In this document: positions 54,913 through 64,000 of the stretch, piece after piece
How the letters are laid out: the number at the start of each line of letters is the position of its first letter
Position numbering within the stretch: position 1 is the stretch's first letter
Source: an uncultured Hyphomicrobiales bacterium
Lineage (GTDB): Bacteria > Pseudomonadota > Alphaproteobacteria > Rhizobiales > Beijerinckiaceae
Direction of reading: 5' to 3'
NCBI GenBank assembly: GCA_903851305.1
Contig: CAINNX010000029.1
Span: forward strand, 1 to 64,000
Length of the DNA: 64,000 nt
Notes under the pieces: model-generated
Databases searched by the model: none
The model's input: the letters and a program-made list of their open reading frames with translations, nothing else
What the model was told of the DNA's origin: nothing
Program-made: the position numbers and the translations under genes

Positions 54913-54935
54913 GGCCGATAGCGCGGCCTTTTTTT
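54913..54935 (+). terminator. Terminator-like hairpin just upstream of carB
   Basis: The stem GGCCG/CGGCC with a 6-base loop is followed by seven T residues. It lies 150 bases after the pilin-like operon and 45 bases before the carB start. It either ends the upstream operon or sits in the carB leader as an attenuator. Confidence 0.7.
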
Positions 54936-54980
54936 GTGCGCCGAGATAGCCTCGGGCGTGCCAGCGAGACAAGACGAACC

Positions 54981-57900
54981 ATGCCGAAGCGGACAGACAT
55001 CAAGACCATCCTCATCGTCGGCGCGGGCCCGATCGTCATCGGACAGGCTTGCGAATTCGACTATTCGGGCACACAGGCCTGCAAGGCCCTTCGCGAGGAG
55101 GGCTATCGCATTGTGCTGGTCAATTCGAACCCGGCCACGATCATGACCGATCCTGACATGGCCGACCGCACTTATGTCGAGCCGATCACGCCCGAGATTG
55201 TTGCCAAGATCATCGAGAAGGAACGCTATGCGGTCCCCGGTGGCTTTGCACTGCTGCCCACCATGGGCGGCCAGACGGCGCTCAATTGCGCGCTCTCGCT
55301 CAAGAAAATGGGCGTGCTGGAAAAATTCGACGTCGAGATGATTGGCGCAACGGCTGAGGCCATCGACAAGGCGGAAGACCGCGAATTGTTCCGCGATGCC
55401 ATGACCAAGATTGGTCTCGACACGCCGCGCTCGCATCAGATCAAGACGCTCGCGCAAGCGCTCGATATCCTTGATGACATTGGTCTGCCCGCGATCATTC
55501 GCCCGTCCTTCACCATGGGCGGCACGGGCGGCGGCATAGCCTATAACAAGGCTGAATATATCGAGATCATCGAGCGTGGCATTGATGCCTCGCCGACGAA
55601 TGAAGTTCTGGTTGAGGAAAGCGTCCTTGGCTGGAAGGAATATGAAATGGAAGTTGTCCGCGACAAGGCGGACAATTGCATCATCGTCTGCTCGATTGAA
55701 AACATCGATCCGATGGGCGTTCACACGGGCGACTCGATCACGGTCGCACCAGCCCTGACGCTGACGGACAAAGAATATCAGATCATGCGCGATGCCTCGC
55801 TCGCCGTGCTGCGCGAAATTGGCGTGGAAACGGGCGGCTCGAATGTGCAGTTCGCGGTCAATCCCGAAAACGGCCGCATGATCGTCATTGAAATGAATCC
55901 GCGCGTGTCGCGCTCATCGGCCCTCGCCTCGAAGGCAACCGGTTTCCCGATTGCCAAAGTCGCCGCGAAACTGGCTGTTGGCTATACGCTCGATGAAATC
56001 GCCAATGACATTACGGGTGGCGCAACGCCGGCTTCGTTTGAGCCGACAATCGATTACGTCGTCACCAAAATCCCGCGCTTTGCTTTTGAAAAATTCCCCG
56101 GTGCTGAGCCCACGCTGACAACGGCCATGAAGTCGGTTGGCGAATCCATGGCGATTGGCCGCACGTTTGCGGAATCCCTGCAGAAGGCGCTGCGCTCGCT
56201 TGAGACGGGTCTGTCGGGTGTTGATGAAGCCGAGATTGAAGGTCTGGGTCTGGGCGATGATCGTGCAGCCATCCGCTCCGCACTTGGCAAGCCGACGCCA
56301 GATCGTTTGCTCGTTGTCGCGCAGGCACTTCGCTACGGCATGGCTCACGACGAGATCTATGAAGCCTGCAAGATTGATCATTGGTTTATTGATCGCCTGC
56401 AGGAAATTGTGGACCTTGAAAACAAGGTGAAGGCGTTTGGTCTGCCCGATGATGCGGTTAATTTCCGCATGTTGAAGGCTGCTGGTTTCTCGGATGTGCG
56501 CCTCAGTTCGCTGGCGGGCCTGACGGAAGCACAAGTGAGTGCGAAGCGCACGGGCCTGAATGTGCATCCGGTCTACAAGCGCATCGACACATGCGCGGCG
56601 GAATTCGCCTCGCCCACAGCTTATATGTATTCCACTTATGAAACAACGTTTGCTGGCGCGGAGCCCGTGTGCGAGGCCCAGCCGACCAATCGCGAAAAGA
56701 TTGTCATTCTGGGTGGCGGGCCAAATCGCATCGGGCAGGGCATTGAGTTTGACTATTGCTGCTGCCACGCCTGCTTTGCTCTGTCGGACGCGGGCTATGA
56801 AACCATCATGGTCAATTGCAATCCCGAAACCGTCTCGACCGATTACGACACATCGGATCGCCTTTATTTCGAGCCGTTGACGCAGGAGGATGTGCTCGAA
56901 ATTCTGCGCAAAGAAAAGATGAATGGCACGCTGAAGGGTGTGATCGTTCAGTTTGGTGGGCAAACGCCGCTGAAGCTGGCCCATAGCCTCGAACAGGCTG
57001 GCATTCCGATACTGGGCACCAGCGTCGACTCGATTGATCTGGCCGAAGATCGTGATCGCTTCAAGCGCCTGCTCGACAAGGTTGGTCTGAAGCAGCCCAA
57101 GAATGGCATTGCCTATTCCGTTGAGCAGTCGCGTTTGATTGCGGCTGAGCTTGGTCTGCCGCTCGTCGTGCGCCCCTCTTATGTGCTGGGTGGTCGCGCG
57201 ATGGCGATCATTCGTGACGAGGCTGCGTTTGATGATTATCTCTTGGGCACGCTGCCGGGCCTCGTGCCGGCAGAAGTGAAATCGCGCTATCCCAACGACA
57301 AGACGGGGCAGATCAACACGGTGCTGGGCAAAAACCCGCTGCTGTTTGATCGCTATTTGTCGGATGCGGTGGAAGTCGACGTCGACTGCCTGTGCGATGG
57401 CAAGGATGTCTTCGTTGCGGGCATTATGGAGCATATCGAAGAAGCGGGCATTCACTCCGGTGACTCGGCCTGCTCGCTGCCGCCGCGCTCTTTGTCGCCC
57501 GAAGTCATCAAGACACTCGAAGAGCAGACTGCGAAACTCGCGCTAGCGCTCAATGTTGGTGGCCTGATGAACGTCCAATATGCGCTGAAGGACGGCGAGA
57601 TCTATGTGCTCGAAGTCAATCCGCGCGCCTCGCGCACGGTGCCGTTCGTCGCCAAGGTGATTGGTGAGCCGATTGCCAAGATTGCCTCGCGCATCATGGC
57701 AGGCGAGTCGCTGGCGAGCTTTGGCCTGAAGAAGACCGAGCTGCAGCATGTTGGCGTCAAGGAAGCCGTCTTCCCCTTCGCCCGCTTCCCCGGTGTCGAC
57801 ACGGTGCTGGGCCCAGAAATGCGCTCGACGGGCGAAGTCATCGGCCTTGATCGCTCGTTCGAAGTGGCCTTTGCCAAGAGCCAGCTCGGCGGCGGCACGA

Positions 57901-58307
57901 AAGTGCCGACCTCTGGCACGGTCTTCGTGTCGGTTCGCGATGCGGACAAGCCGCGTGTTCTCTCGACCATGAAAATGCTGGCCCAGGAGGGCTTCAAGAT
58001 CGTGGCGACCGGGGGCACCCAACGCTTCCTGGAGGCCGAGGGCGTCGCGTCCGAGAAGATCAACAAAGTGTCAGAAGGCCGCCCGCATGTGGTCGATGCC
58101 ATCAAAAATGGCTCAATCCAGTTGGTTTTCAATACGACAGAGGGGGCGCAGGCGTTGGCTGACAGCCGGTCACTCCGCCGTTCGGCCCTCTTGCATAAGG
58201 TGCCTTACTACACCACTCTAGCAGGGTCGATTGCGGCGGCGCAGGGGATCAAAGCCTATAAGGGCGGTGATCTTGAGGTTCGCGCCCTGCAAGATTATTT
58301 CAACTGA
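54981..58307 (+). CDS. carB: Carbamoyl-phosphate synthase large subunit
   Basis: 1108 residues from the ATG at 54981 ([20 protein letters not shown]). Two homologous ATP-grasp halves are clear, with [17 protein letters not shown] in the first and [17 protein letters not shown] in the second. The second half has [12 protein letters not shown] and [18 protein letters not shown]-terminal MGS-like domain ([31 protein letters not shown]) binds allosteric effectors. The protein makes carbamoyl phosphate for pyrimidines and arginine. carA is not in this window. Confidence 0.97.
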   Translation: MPKRTDIKTILIVGAGPIVIGQACEFDYSGTQACKALREEGYRIVLVNSNPATIMTDPDMADRTYVEPITPEIVAKIIEKERYAVPGGFALLPTMGGQTALNCALSLKKMGVLEKFDVEMIGATAEAIDKAEDRELFRDAMTKIGLDTPRSHQIKTLAQALDILDDIGLPAIIRPSFTMGGTGGGIAYNKAEYIEIIERGIDASPTNEVLVEESVLGWKEYEMEVVRDKADNCIIVCSIENIDPMGVHTGDSITVAPALTLTDKEYQIMRDASLAVLREIGVETGGSNVQFAVNPENGRMIVIEMNPRVSRSSALASKATGFPIAKVAAKLAVGYTLDEIANDITGGATPASFEPTIDYVVTKIPRFAFEKFPGAEPTLTTAMKSVGESMAIGRTFAESLQKALRSLETGLSGVDEAEIEGLGLGDDRAAIRSALGKPTPDRLLVVAQALRYGMAHDEIYEACKIDHWFIDRLQEIVDLENKVKAFGLPDDAVNFRMLKAAGFSDVRLSSLAGLTEAQVSAKRTGLNVHPVYKRIDTCAAEFASPTAYMYSTYETTFAGAEPVCEAQPTNREKIVILGGGPNRIGQGIEFDYCCCHACFALSDAGYETIMVNCNPETVSTDYDTSDRLYFEPLTQEDVLEILRKEKMNGTLKGVIVQFGGQTPLKLAHSLEQAGIPILGTSVDSIDLAEDRDRFKRLLDKVGLKQPKNGIAYSVEQSRLIAAELGLPLVVRPSYVLGGRAMAIIRDEAAFDDYLLGTLPGLVPAEVKSRYPNDKTGQINTVLGKNPLLFDRYLSDAVEVDVDCLCDGKDVFVAGIMEHIEEAGIHSGDSACSLPPRSLSPEVIKTLEEQTAKLALALNVGGLMNVQYALKDGEIYVLEVNPRASRTVPFVAKVIGEPIAKIASRIMAGESLASFGLKKTELQHVGVKEAVFPFARFPGVDTVLGPEMRSTGEVIGLDRSFEVAFAKSQLGGGTKVPTSGTVFVSVRDADKPRVLSTMKMLAQEGFKIVATGGTQRFLEAEGVASEKINKVSEGRPHVVDAIKNGSIQLVFNTTEGAQALADSRSLRRSALLHKVPYYTTLAGSIAAAQGIKAYKGGDLEVRALQDYFN

Positions 58308-58360
58308 CGAGAGGCGGGCAGCTCCGCTCCCCCTCGTTTTCCTGAATTCCCGCAGTTCGG

Positions 58361-58377
58361 GAGGCCTTTTGGGCCTC
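58361..58377 (+). terminator. Weak hairpin between carB and greA
   Basis: GAGGCC/GGCCTC with a T-rich loop follows a smaller CCCG/CGGG hairpin. No T-run follows, so termination would be inefficient, which would allow some carB-greA read-through. Confidence 0.35.
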
Positions 58378-58454
58378 ACGGGCGGTGATTCTTTGTGTCA
58401 GGGACAGGTCTTGCCTGTTTCGGACCAGCTATTAGAATTCGGAAAGATACGGAT

Positions 58455-58928
58455 ATGGAAAAGATTCCCATGACCGCCCCGGGCTATGTCGCTCTCGAAG
58501 AAGAGCTGCGGCGTCGCCAGCAGGAAGAACGCCCGCGCATCATCGCGGCGATCTCCGAAGCGCGCTCGCATGGCGACCTGTCCGAAAATGCGGAATATCA
58601 CGCCGCCAAAGAATCGCAGTCTTTGAATGAAGGCCGCATTGCAGAGCTTGAAGACAAGCTCGCGCGTGCCGAAGTCATCGACGTGTCGAAACTGTCTGGC
58701 AATACGATCAAATTCGGCGCCACCGTCACCCTCATTGATGAGGATACGGAGGAGGAGAAGACCTATCAGATCGTTGGCGAGAGCGAAGCCGATGTGAAAG
58801 ATGGCAAGGTCTCCATTACGTCGCCAATTGCGCGTGCGCTGATCAGCAAAAAGGTCGGTGACACGGTAGAGGTGAATACGCCCGGTGGTGGCAAGAGTTA
58901 CGAAATCACCGCCATCGCCTATAAGTGA
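58455..58928 (+). CDS. greA: Transcription elongation factor GreA
   Basis: 157 residues from the ATG at 58455. The coiled-coil half begins [20 protein letters not shown] and has the tip sequence [18 protein letters not shown], with the acidic residues that reach the polymerase active site. The C-terminal FKBP-like half has [20 protein letters not shown] and [14 protein letters not shown]. GreA stimulates RNA cleavage by stalled polymerase. The next gene starts inside its stop codon. Confidence 0.96.
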   Translation: MEKIPMTAPGYVALEEELRRRQQEERPRIIAAISEARSHGDLSENAEYHAAKESQSLNEGRIAELEDKLARAEVIDVSKLSGNTIKFGATVTLIDEDTEEEKTYQIVGESEADVKDGKVSITSPIARALISKKVGDTVEVNTPGGGKSYEITAIAYK

Positions 58929-59932
58929 GCGCGCAGCTTCCCGCAGGCACGCGTGCCTGGATCTTGCAATCAGGCAAGATCGGGCATGAGGTCAATTGCA
59001 TGGGTGTGGCCCATGAGCTTGGTCTCGAGCCGCAGATGCGGCCTGTGCGCCCGCGCGCATTGTTTGAATTCTTCGCGCCCTGGGGGCCGATTGATCCACG
59101 CGATAATCCGGCGCGGCCTGACAGCCCTTTGCATGGGCCTTGGCCCGATCTTGTTTTCGCATCGGGTCGTGTGACGGTGCCTTATCTGCGCGCCATCAAG
59201 CGACTGTCGGGCGGCAAGACCTTCACGGTATTTCTGCAAGATCCGCACATTGGCCCCAAGGCCGCTGATCTGATCTGGGTGCCTGAGCATGATCGCCTGC
59301 GTGGCGAGAATGTGCTCGTCACGCTGACATCCCCCCATCATATGCGCCCGTCAGTCTTGGCTGAGGCGCGACAAAGCCCGGATCCGCGCTTTGCGCATCT
59401 GCCGCAGCCGCGTGTCGGCATGGTTCTGGGTGGCCCCAGTGGCGCGCATCGCTTTGAAGCGCGCGACATTGCTGCGCTATGCGATATGGCGCGTGAAATT
59501 TTGGCCAGTGGCCAAGGTCTGATGGTGACGCCGTCGCGTCGCACGCCGTCTGAGTTGATGGATGCTTTGCGCGGAGCTATTGCCGAAAGTGGCTCTGCAG
59601 CAAGGGCTTTTATCTGGGATGGGACAGGCGGCAATCCTTATGCGCAAATTCTGGCGCAGGCCTCAGCCTTGGTCGTCACAGCGGACAGTGTGAATATGGT
59701 GGGCGAGGCAGTGTCCACGGGTGTGCCTGTCTTCATTTATGAGCCGACAGGTGGCGCAGCCAAAATGTCGGGCTTTCTCGAAAAACTTGTCGGCGCGGGC
59801 GCGTTGCGTCGTCTGCCAGACCAGCGCGCGCAAGGTTGGTCCTTGGAGCGGTGGGATTATCCCCCCGTTGATGCCACGGTGATCATCGCTGCTGAAGTGG
59901 TGAAAAGATATCGCGCGTTTCGGGGGATGTAG
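58925..59932 (+). CDS. ELM1/GtrOC1-like protein (DUF1022, mitochondrial fission ELM1 family)
   Basis: 335 residues starting with GTG at 58925, overlapping the greA stop (GTGA). The family pattern is [20 protein letters not shown] near the start, [51 protein letters not shown] and [20 protein letters not shown]. The fold resembles GT-B glycosyltransferases, and the plant member affects mitochondrial fission. The bacterial role is unknown. Coupling to greA places it in a housekeeping operon. Confidence 0.85.
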   Translation: MSAQLPAGTRAWILQSGKIGHEVNCMGVAHELGLEPQMRPVRPRALFEFFAPWGPIDPRDNPARPDSPLHGPWPDLVFASGRVTVPYLRAIKRLSGGKTFTVFLQDPHIGPKAADLIWVPEHDRLRGENVLVTLTSPHHMRPSVLAEARQSPDPRFAHLPQPRVGMVLGGPSGAHRFEARDIAALCDMAREILASGQGLMVTPSRRTPSELMDALRGAIAESGSAARAFIWDGTGGNPYAQILAQASALVVTADSVNMVGEAVSTGVPVFIYEPTGGAAKMSGFLEKLVGAGALRRLPDQRAQGWSLERWDYPPVDATVIIAAEVVKRYRAFRGM

Positions 59933-59957
59933 GCTCAATGCGCGGTGCGCGCCGCTT

Positions 59958-60069
59958 CTCCCAGAGGGAGAAGCGGTCAGCGAAGCTGACTGATGAGGGG
60001 TTACAATCTAACGACTAAGAATAAAGCCCCTCACCCCGCCCCTTTGGGGCCACCCCCTCCCTCTGGGAG
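59958..60069. repeat. Composite GC-rich inverted repeat after the ELM1-like gene
   Basis: The arms 59958-59970 (CTCCCAGAGGGAG) and 60057-60069 (CTCCCTCTGGGAG) pair perfectly. Inside, GAGGGG pairs with CCCCTC and a GCCCCTTTGGGGC hairpin is embedded. It fills the gap between two convergent genes and belongs to the same broad class as the element at 44516. Confidence 0.8.
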
Positions 60070-60078
60070 AGGGTAAAC

Positions 60079-60753
60079 TTACACTCGCACAGTTTCATTC
60101 GGATAAGACAGCTGATCGCGGGCCAGCCAGGCCTGAGTCACGTAATTCAGAATGAGCGATTTGCGCTCGCCCTGGATGGTGCGCTTTTCGAAACCGTGCC
60201 AGGTGTTGTCGCTGGGCACGAAAATCATGGCGCTGTTGCGCTTGAAGGGCGAGCGGCCAAAGTGCTTGTCTTCGCGCTCGTAAATATCAGTGCCCAATTC
60301 CTCATGGCCTGCGCCCGATGACAAATAGATCAGGCAGGTGAATTTCTTCACGCCGAGATCTGTGTGGGGTTGAAGCCAGAAGCCGTCTGTATCCACCGCA
60401 TATTCGAGACGCAGATAAGTGTCATCAATCGGTGCGCCAAAGCCGGTTTGGATGGCCTGCGCGACCTCTTTCGACTGCAACGCTTCTGCAACTTTGCGCA
60501 TGACGGGAAAGCGCGCCATCGATGGGACGTCGAAATAGGAGCGCTGGTCATTGTGCAATTCGCGCTTGCCCGACACGCCGGCGAGTGCGGGCGCTGAGAC
60601 CGGCAGCTCGTTCAGTTCATCGGCGACAGCAGCCGGGAACACATTGTCGATCAGCCAATGGCGATAGGGCGCTTCAAAGGTCTGGCGCGCATTGATGCTG
60701 GCAGTGACGCTGGCAATGATGTCGGCGGTGGTGATCGCGCTCGTATTTGGCAT
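60079..60753 (-). CDS. 2-oxoglutarate-Fe(II) oxygenase family protein
   Basis: 224 residues from the ATG at 60753; a GTG at 60798 in frame is a weaker alternative and neither has a strong ribosome site. The iron triad is H130 and D132 in QPHTDLG, and H186 in NTWHGFEKR. R197 in GERKSLILNYV is the likely 2-oxoglutarate anchor. The fold is prolyl-hydroxylase-like. The substrate may be a protein, an amino acid or a small metabolite. It is divergent from trxB. Confidence 0.85.
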   Translation of the reverse strand: MPNTSAITTADIIASVTASINARQTFEAPYRHWLIDNVFPAAVADELNELPVSAPALAGVSGKRELHNDQRSYFDVPSMARFPVMRKVAEALQSKEVAQAIQTGFGAPIDDTYLRLEYAVDTDGFWLQPHTDLGVKKFTCLIYLSSGAGHEELGTDIYEREDKHFGRSPFKRNSAMIFVPSDNTWHGFEKRTIQGERKSLILNYVTQAWLARDQLSYPNETVRV

Positions 60754-61030
60754 GGGAGGGTCTGCCTTTATGAAAGCTATGGGGCCGTCTGGGCCCACGA
60801 ATTGGGCCGCACACTAGAGCCGCCCCCATCGACGGGCAAGCTTTTGCTGCCGGAGCGCCAGTGACACAATGCCCCCAGCGCGCAGAGGCTCTGGCCTGTG
60901 ATCAACCGGGCGGCCAGCCTTGCAGCCAGCGCATGTCGTTCTTATACCTAAGAGCATGTCCTAGGGCGCTTGTGGCCCTGACGCTGCCCGCTGCGGGCTT
61001 CACGAAACCGCCTTTTTCAGAGATTTGCCG

Positions 61031-61999
61031 ATGACGTCCACCGTCCCACAGCATGCGCGCATGATTATCGTCGGCTCCGGCCCGGCGGGCTATACAACAG
61101 CGATCTATGCAGCCCGCGCGATGCTTAAACCCATGATGATCTCCGGCTTTGAGCCTGGTGGCCAGTTGATGATCACGACCGATGTCGAGAATTATCCGGG
61201 TTTTGCCGATGCGATCCAGGGCCCCTGGCTGATGGAGCAGATGCGCAAACAGGCTGACCATGTCAGCACGGACATGGTCTCTGACCACATTACCAAGGTT
61301 GATCTTGCCAAGCGCCCCTTCACGCTGTGGGGGGATAGTGGCGCTATTTACACCTGTGACACGCTCGTCATTGCCACAGGTGCCAAGGCGAAATGGCTGG
61401 GCTTGCCCTCAGAGGAAAAGTTCAAGGGCTTTGGTGTCTCGGCTTGTGCGACCTGCGATGGGTTCTTCTATCGCGGCAAGGAAGTCATGGTGGTCGGCGG
61501 CGGCAATTCCGCTGTCGAAGAAGCGCTGTATCTGTCGCATCTCGCCTCGAAAGTGACGGTCATTCATCGCCGTGACTCGTTCAAGGCTGAGCGCATCTTG
61601 CAGGATCGCCTGTTCAAGACGCCGAATGTCGAAATCATCTGGGACAGCGCGATTGAAGAAATCTGCGGCGATACCTCGCCGCTGGGCGTCACCCATGTGA
61701 AGCTGAAGAATGTGAAGAGCGGCGCGATCACCGAGCGCCCCGTGCATGGCGTGTTTGTGGCCATCGGTCATGAGCCCGCCTCGCAGCTCTTTGCTGGCCA
61801 GCTCGAGATCAAGCCCAACGGCTATATCAAGACGGCGCCCGATTCCACGCAGACCAGCGTGCCGGGCGTTTATGCCGCTGGTGACGTCACGGATGACATT
61901 TATCGCCAAGCCGTGACCGCGGCGGGTCTGGGCTGCATGGCCGCGCTTGAAGCCGAGCGTTGGTTGGCGGCGCAACCCAAAGCGCAGGCAGCCGAATAA
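61031..61999 (+). CDS. trxB: Thioredoxin-disulfide reductase
   Basis: 322 residues from the ATG at 61031; a TTG two codons earlier is in frame. The FAD site is [19 protein letters not shown], the redox-active cysteines are C139 and C142 in ACATCDGFF, the NADPH site is [20 protein letters not shown], and [21 protein letters not shown] lies near the end. It passes NADPH electrons to thioredoxin. The LysR gene follows after 31 bases in the same direction. Confidence 0.96.
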   Translation: MTSTVPQHARMIIVGSGPAGYTTAIYAARAMLKPMMISGFEPGGQLMITTDVENYPGFADAIQGPWLMEQMRKQADHVSTDMVSDHITKVDLAKRPFTLWGDSGAIYTCDTLVIATGAKAKWLGLPSEEKFKGFGVSACATCDGFFYRGKEVMVVGGGNSAVEEALYLSHLASKVTVIHRRDSFKAERILQDRLFKTPNVEIIWDSAIEEICGDTSPLGVTHVKLKNVKSGAITERPVHGVFVAIGHEPASQLFAGQLEIKPNGYIKTAPDSTQTSVPGVYAAGDVTDDIYRQAVTAAGLGCMAALEAERWLAAQPKAQAAE

Positions 62000-62030
62000 T
62001 CGCATCGCACTTCGTTGAAGGAGGAGCCTC

Positions 62031-62921
62031 GTGGATTGGGACAAGCTGCGCATCTTTCATGCGGCTGCCGAGGCGGGCTCCTTCACCCATGCGGGTGACA
62101 CGCTGGGACTAAGCCAGTCTGCAGTCAGCCGACAGGTCAGTGCTCTGGAGCACGATCTCAAGGTTCCGCTGTTTCATCGCCATGCACGCGGGCTGATTTT
62201 GACCGAGCAGGGAGAGCTGCTGTTTCGCACGGTGAAAGATGTCTGGCAGAAGCTGGATGCCACACGCATGCGCCTGTCTGATAATCGCGAGCGCCCGCAC
62301 GGCTTGTTGCGTGTAACCACCACGGTGGGTGTGGGCACGGAATGGCTGACGCCGCGCATCGCCGAATTTCTGGAGCTTTATCCTGATATCGAACTCAATC
62401 TGATTTTGTCGGATGACGAGCTGGATATCAGTATGCGCGAAGCTGATGTGGCGCTGCGTGTGCGCGAGCCTGTGCAGCCCGATCTCATTCGCCGCCGCCT
62501 CTTCACCATGCATTTTCATGCCTATGCGGCGGCAAGCTATCTCAAGCGCTATGGTCAACCTAAAACGCTGGATGACCTCGATAAGCATCGCATCCTGACT
62601 TACGGTGCTTCATCTGCGCATTACCTGACCAATATCAATTCGCTGCAATATGCAGGGCGGGCATCGCGTGCGTCGCGTCCGTCTGCAATGACCTGCAATA
62701 ATATTCCAGCGCTTCGCCGTGCGGTGGAAGCGGGCGCGGGGATTTCTGTGCTGCCGGATTATCTGGTCGGGCCAGATTCATCGCTCGTGCGCATTCTGCC
62801 AGAAGCCGATATGCCGGAGCTAGATTGCTATCTGGTCTATCCGGAAGAGTTAAAAAATGTCGCTCGTATTCAGGTGTTTCGTGACTTTCTGGTGACCAGC
62901 GCGCAGCGTTGGGATTTTTAG
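62031..62921 (+). CDS. lsrB: LysR family transcriptional regulator, LsrB/VtlR type
   Basis: 296 residues starting with GTG at 62031, with GAAGGAGGAG just upstream. The DNA-binding N-terminus MDWDKLRIFHAAAEAGSFTH then GLSQSAVSRQVSALEHDLKV matches the LsrB/VtlR group very closely. The position after trxB is also the one known for lsrB in rhizobia. These regulators control redox and envelope genes and, in Brucella and Agrobacterium, small RNAs of the AbcR type. Two cysteines lie in the effector domain (MTCNN and LDCYL) and could sense oxidation. Confidence 0.88.
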   Translation: MDWDKLRIFHAAAEAGSFTHAGDTLGLSQSAVSRQVSALEHDLKVPLFHRHARGLILTEQGELLFRTVKDVWQKLDATRMRLSDNRERPHGLLRVTTTVGVGTEWLTPRIAEFLELYPDIELNLILSDDELDISMREADVALRVREPVQPDLIRRRLFTMHFHAYAAASYLKRYGQPKTLDDLDKHRILTYGASSAHYLTNINSLQYAGRASRASRPSAMTCNNIPALRRAVEAGAGISVLPDYLVGPDSSLVRILPEADMPELDCYLVYPEELKNVARIQVFRDFLVTSAQRWDF

Positions 62922-62922
62922 T

Positions 62923-63005
62923 CCGTCATTGCGAGCGTGAGCTAAGAAATCCAGAGAAGCACGTGTAGCTTTCTGGATTGCTTCGCCTTCGGCTCGCAAT
63001 GACGC
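62923..63005. repeat. Intergenic palindromic repeat, copy 6
   Basis: The left arm is CCGTCATTGCGAGCGTGAGC and the right arm ends CGGCTCGCAATGACG. The middle has drifted. It lies between the convergent ends of lsrB and msrP and may help end both transcripts. Confidence 0.85.
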
Positions 63006-63006
63006 T

Positions 63007-63963
63007 TTAAAACCAGATCTTCTCGCCTTCCATCCCCTTGTAGAGATGGGCGACCTCTTCGCCGTAGCCGTTGAACAAAGTGGTCGGTACGCGATTGCCT
63101 TTGCCCAGCACTTCTTCAGTTGCTTGCGACCAGCGCGGATGCGCGATGTCCGGATTTACATTGGCCCAGAAGCCATATTCGGAAGATTGCAGTGACTGCC
63201 AGAAATTCTTGGGCTGCTCTGTGACAAACGAAATACGCGTCACGGACTTCACCGATTTGAAGCCATATTTCCACGGCGTGTGTAGGCGGATCGGTGCGCC
63301 AAATTGTTTGGCGAGCGGCTTGCCATAAGCGCCTGTCACCATCAGCGTCAGATCATTGGTGGCTTCCGCCATGGTCAGCCCCTCGACATAGGGCCACGGA
63401 TACCAGCTCTGCTTTTGTCCGGGGCCCATTTTGGGGTCGAGGAATGTTTCAAAGCGCACATATTTTGCGCCTGATGTTGGCTTGGCGAGATCTACCAATT
63501 GCTTCAGCGGAAAGCCTGTCCACGGCACGGTCATCGACCAGGCCTCGACACAGCGGTGGCGGTAGAGGCGCTCTTCGAGCTGCACTTTCTTGAGCAAATC
63601 ATCGATGGCGATCTTGAAGGGCTTTTCGACCAGTCCGTCGATGCTGATGTCCCATGGCCGCGTTTTCAGCGAGTCAACACGCGTGAAGATGCGCTTGTCC
63701 ATGCCGAATTCATAAAAATTATTATATTGGCCGTTGAGCTTTTCCGGCGTGATGTCGCGATCAAGCTTGAACGCTTCATTGCGGCGCGCGGGATAGAGGC
63801 TGGCTGATGGGTCAGCGTCCTCGGCGGCGGCGAGTGCGGGCAGGGCGCTTGTGGCAATGGCGCCCGCACCGGCGCCCAGCAGCGCACGACGATTGAGGAA
63901 GAGCGCTTCGGGCGTAGCCTCGCGCTCGGCAATTTCCCAACCCTTGCGGCGAAAATAATGCAT
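63007..63963 (-). CDS. msrP: Protein-methionine-sulfoxide reductase catalytic subunit MsrP
   Basis: 318 residues from the ATG at 63963, with AAGGAGA upstream. A twin-arginine signal, LNRRALLGAGAGAIATSALP, sends the folded protein to the periplasm. The molybdopterin cysteine is C138 in RHRCVEAWSM. Other family blocks are NNFYEFG, TRPWDISIDGLVEKP and APIRLHTPWKYGFKSVKS. MsrP repairs oxidised methionines in envelope proteins using electrons from the haem protein MsrQ. msrQ does not follow it here, since the convergent lsrB lies downstream. Confidence 0.95.
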   Translation of the reverse strand: MHYFRRKGWEIAEREATPEALFLNRRALLGAGAGAIATSALPALAAAEDADPSASLYPARRNEAFKLDRDITPEKLNGQYNNFYEFGMDKRIFTRVDSLKTRPWDISIDGLVEKPFKIAIDDLLKKVQLEERLYRHRCVEAWSMTVPWTGFPLKQLVDLAKPTSGAKYVRFETFLDPKMGPGQKQSWYPWPYVEGLTMAEATNDLTLMVTGAYGKPLAKQFGAPIRLHTPWKYGFKSVKSVTRISFVTEQPKNFWQSLQSSEYGFWANVNPDIAHPRWSQATEEVLGKGNRVPTTLFNGYGEEVAHLYKGMEGEKIWF

Positions 63964-64000
63964 GGCGTTCTCCTTTGCCTCGATCATGGGCTGATTGGCC

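Noticed and set aside
55914-57455. Minus-strand open frame of 513 codons
   Set aside because: It is antisense to carB and shows no recognisable domain.

Overview
The window looks like core chromosome of a GC-rich alphaproteobacterium, most likely of the order Hyphomicrobiales. The evidence is the Omp25/RopB-type surface beta-barrel, MbfA-type iron exporter, LsrB/VtlR-type LysR regulator beside trxB, a separate petA-petB-petC operon, the carB-greA pair, UvrB with a long N-terminal tail and short palindromic repeats between genes. I see no insertion sequences, prophage, CRISPR array, rRNA or tRNA genes. The species cannot be fixed from the sequence alone.

Left end (1-6750): a cluster that looks catabolic for aromatic or hydroaromatic acids. 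It has a Pht5-like decarboxylase or binding protein cut by the window edge, a fused dehydroshikimate dehydratase/HPPD-like protein, two class II aldolase-family proteins, a shikimate dehydrogenase and a TRAP-type binding protein. Next come thiC with its TPP riboswitch (6862-8844) and an alpha-E/ATP-grasp pair (8900-11346).

Middle (11890-41810): an RND efflux adaptor and pump, prfC, a mannose-1-phosphate guanylyltransferase, an exported RNase T2 coupled to rlmJ, a GST and an Omp25-like porin. Then follow an SDR/pteridine-reductase-like gene, a DUF1285-Nudix-CCA-transferase operon and a MoxR-DUF58-DUF4159-membrane protein module. After these come a GNAT, a second Nudix enzyme, mbfA behind an Irr-box-like palindrome, a phosphoesterase, a fused 5-oxoprolinase/hydantoinase, an extensin-like lipoprotein and a Tim44-like protein.

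Right part (41943-64000): uvrB, an aspartate aminotransferase, the cytochrome bc1 operon, trmL-hemF, a GtrA protein with a small neighbour, and a three-gene pilin-like locus. Then carB, greA, an ELM1-like protein, a 2-oxoglutarate oxygenase, trxB-lsrB and msrP.

The most unusual item is the pilin-like trio at 51608-54760. Its last gene is a TadG-like membrane-anchored protein whose outer part is a visible tandem duplication of an unrecognised domain of about 200 residues, with no other Tad machinery nearby. Other items worth attention are the Irr-type palindrome before mbfA, the aromatic cluster, six copies of an intergenic palindromic repeat, and several modules of unknown function.
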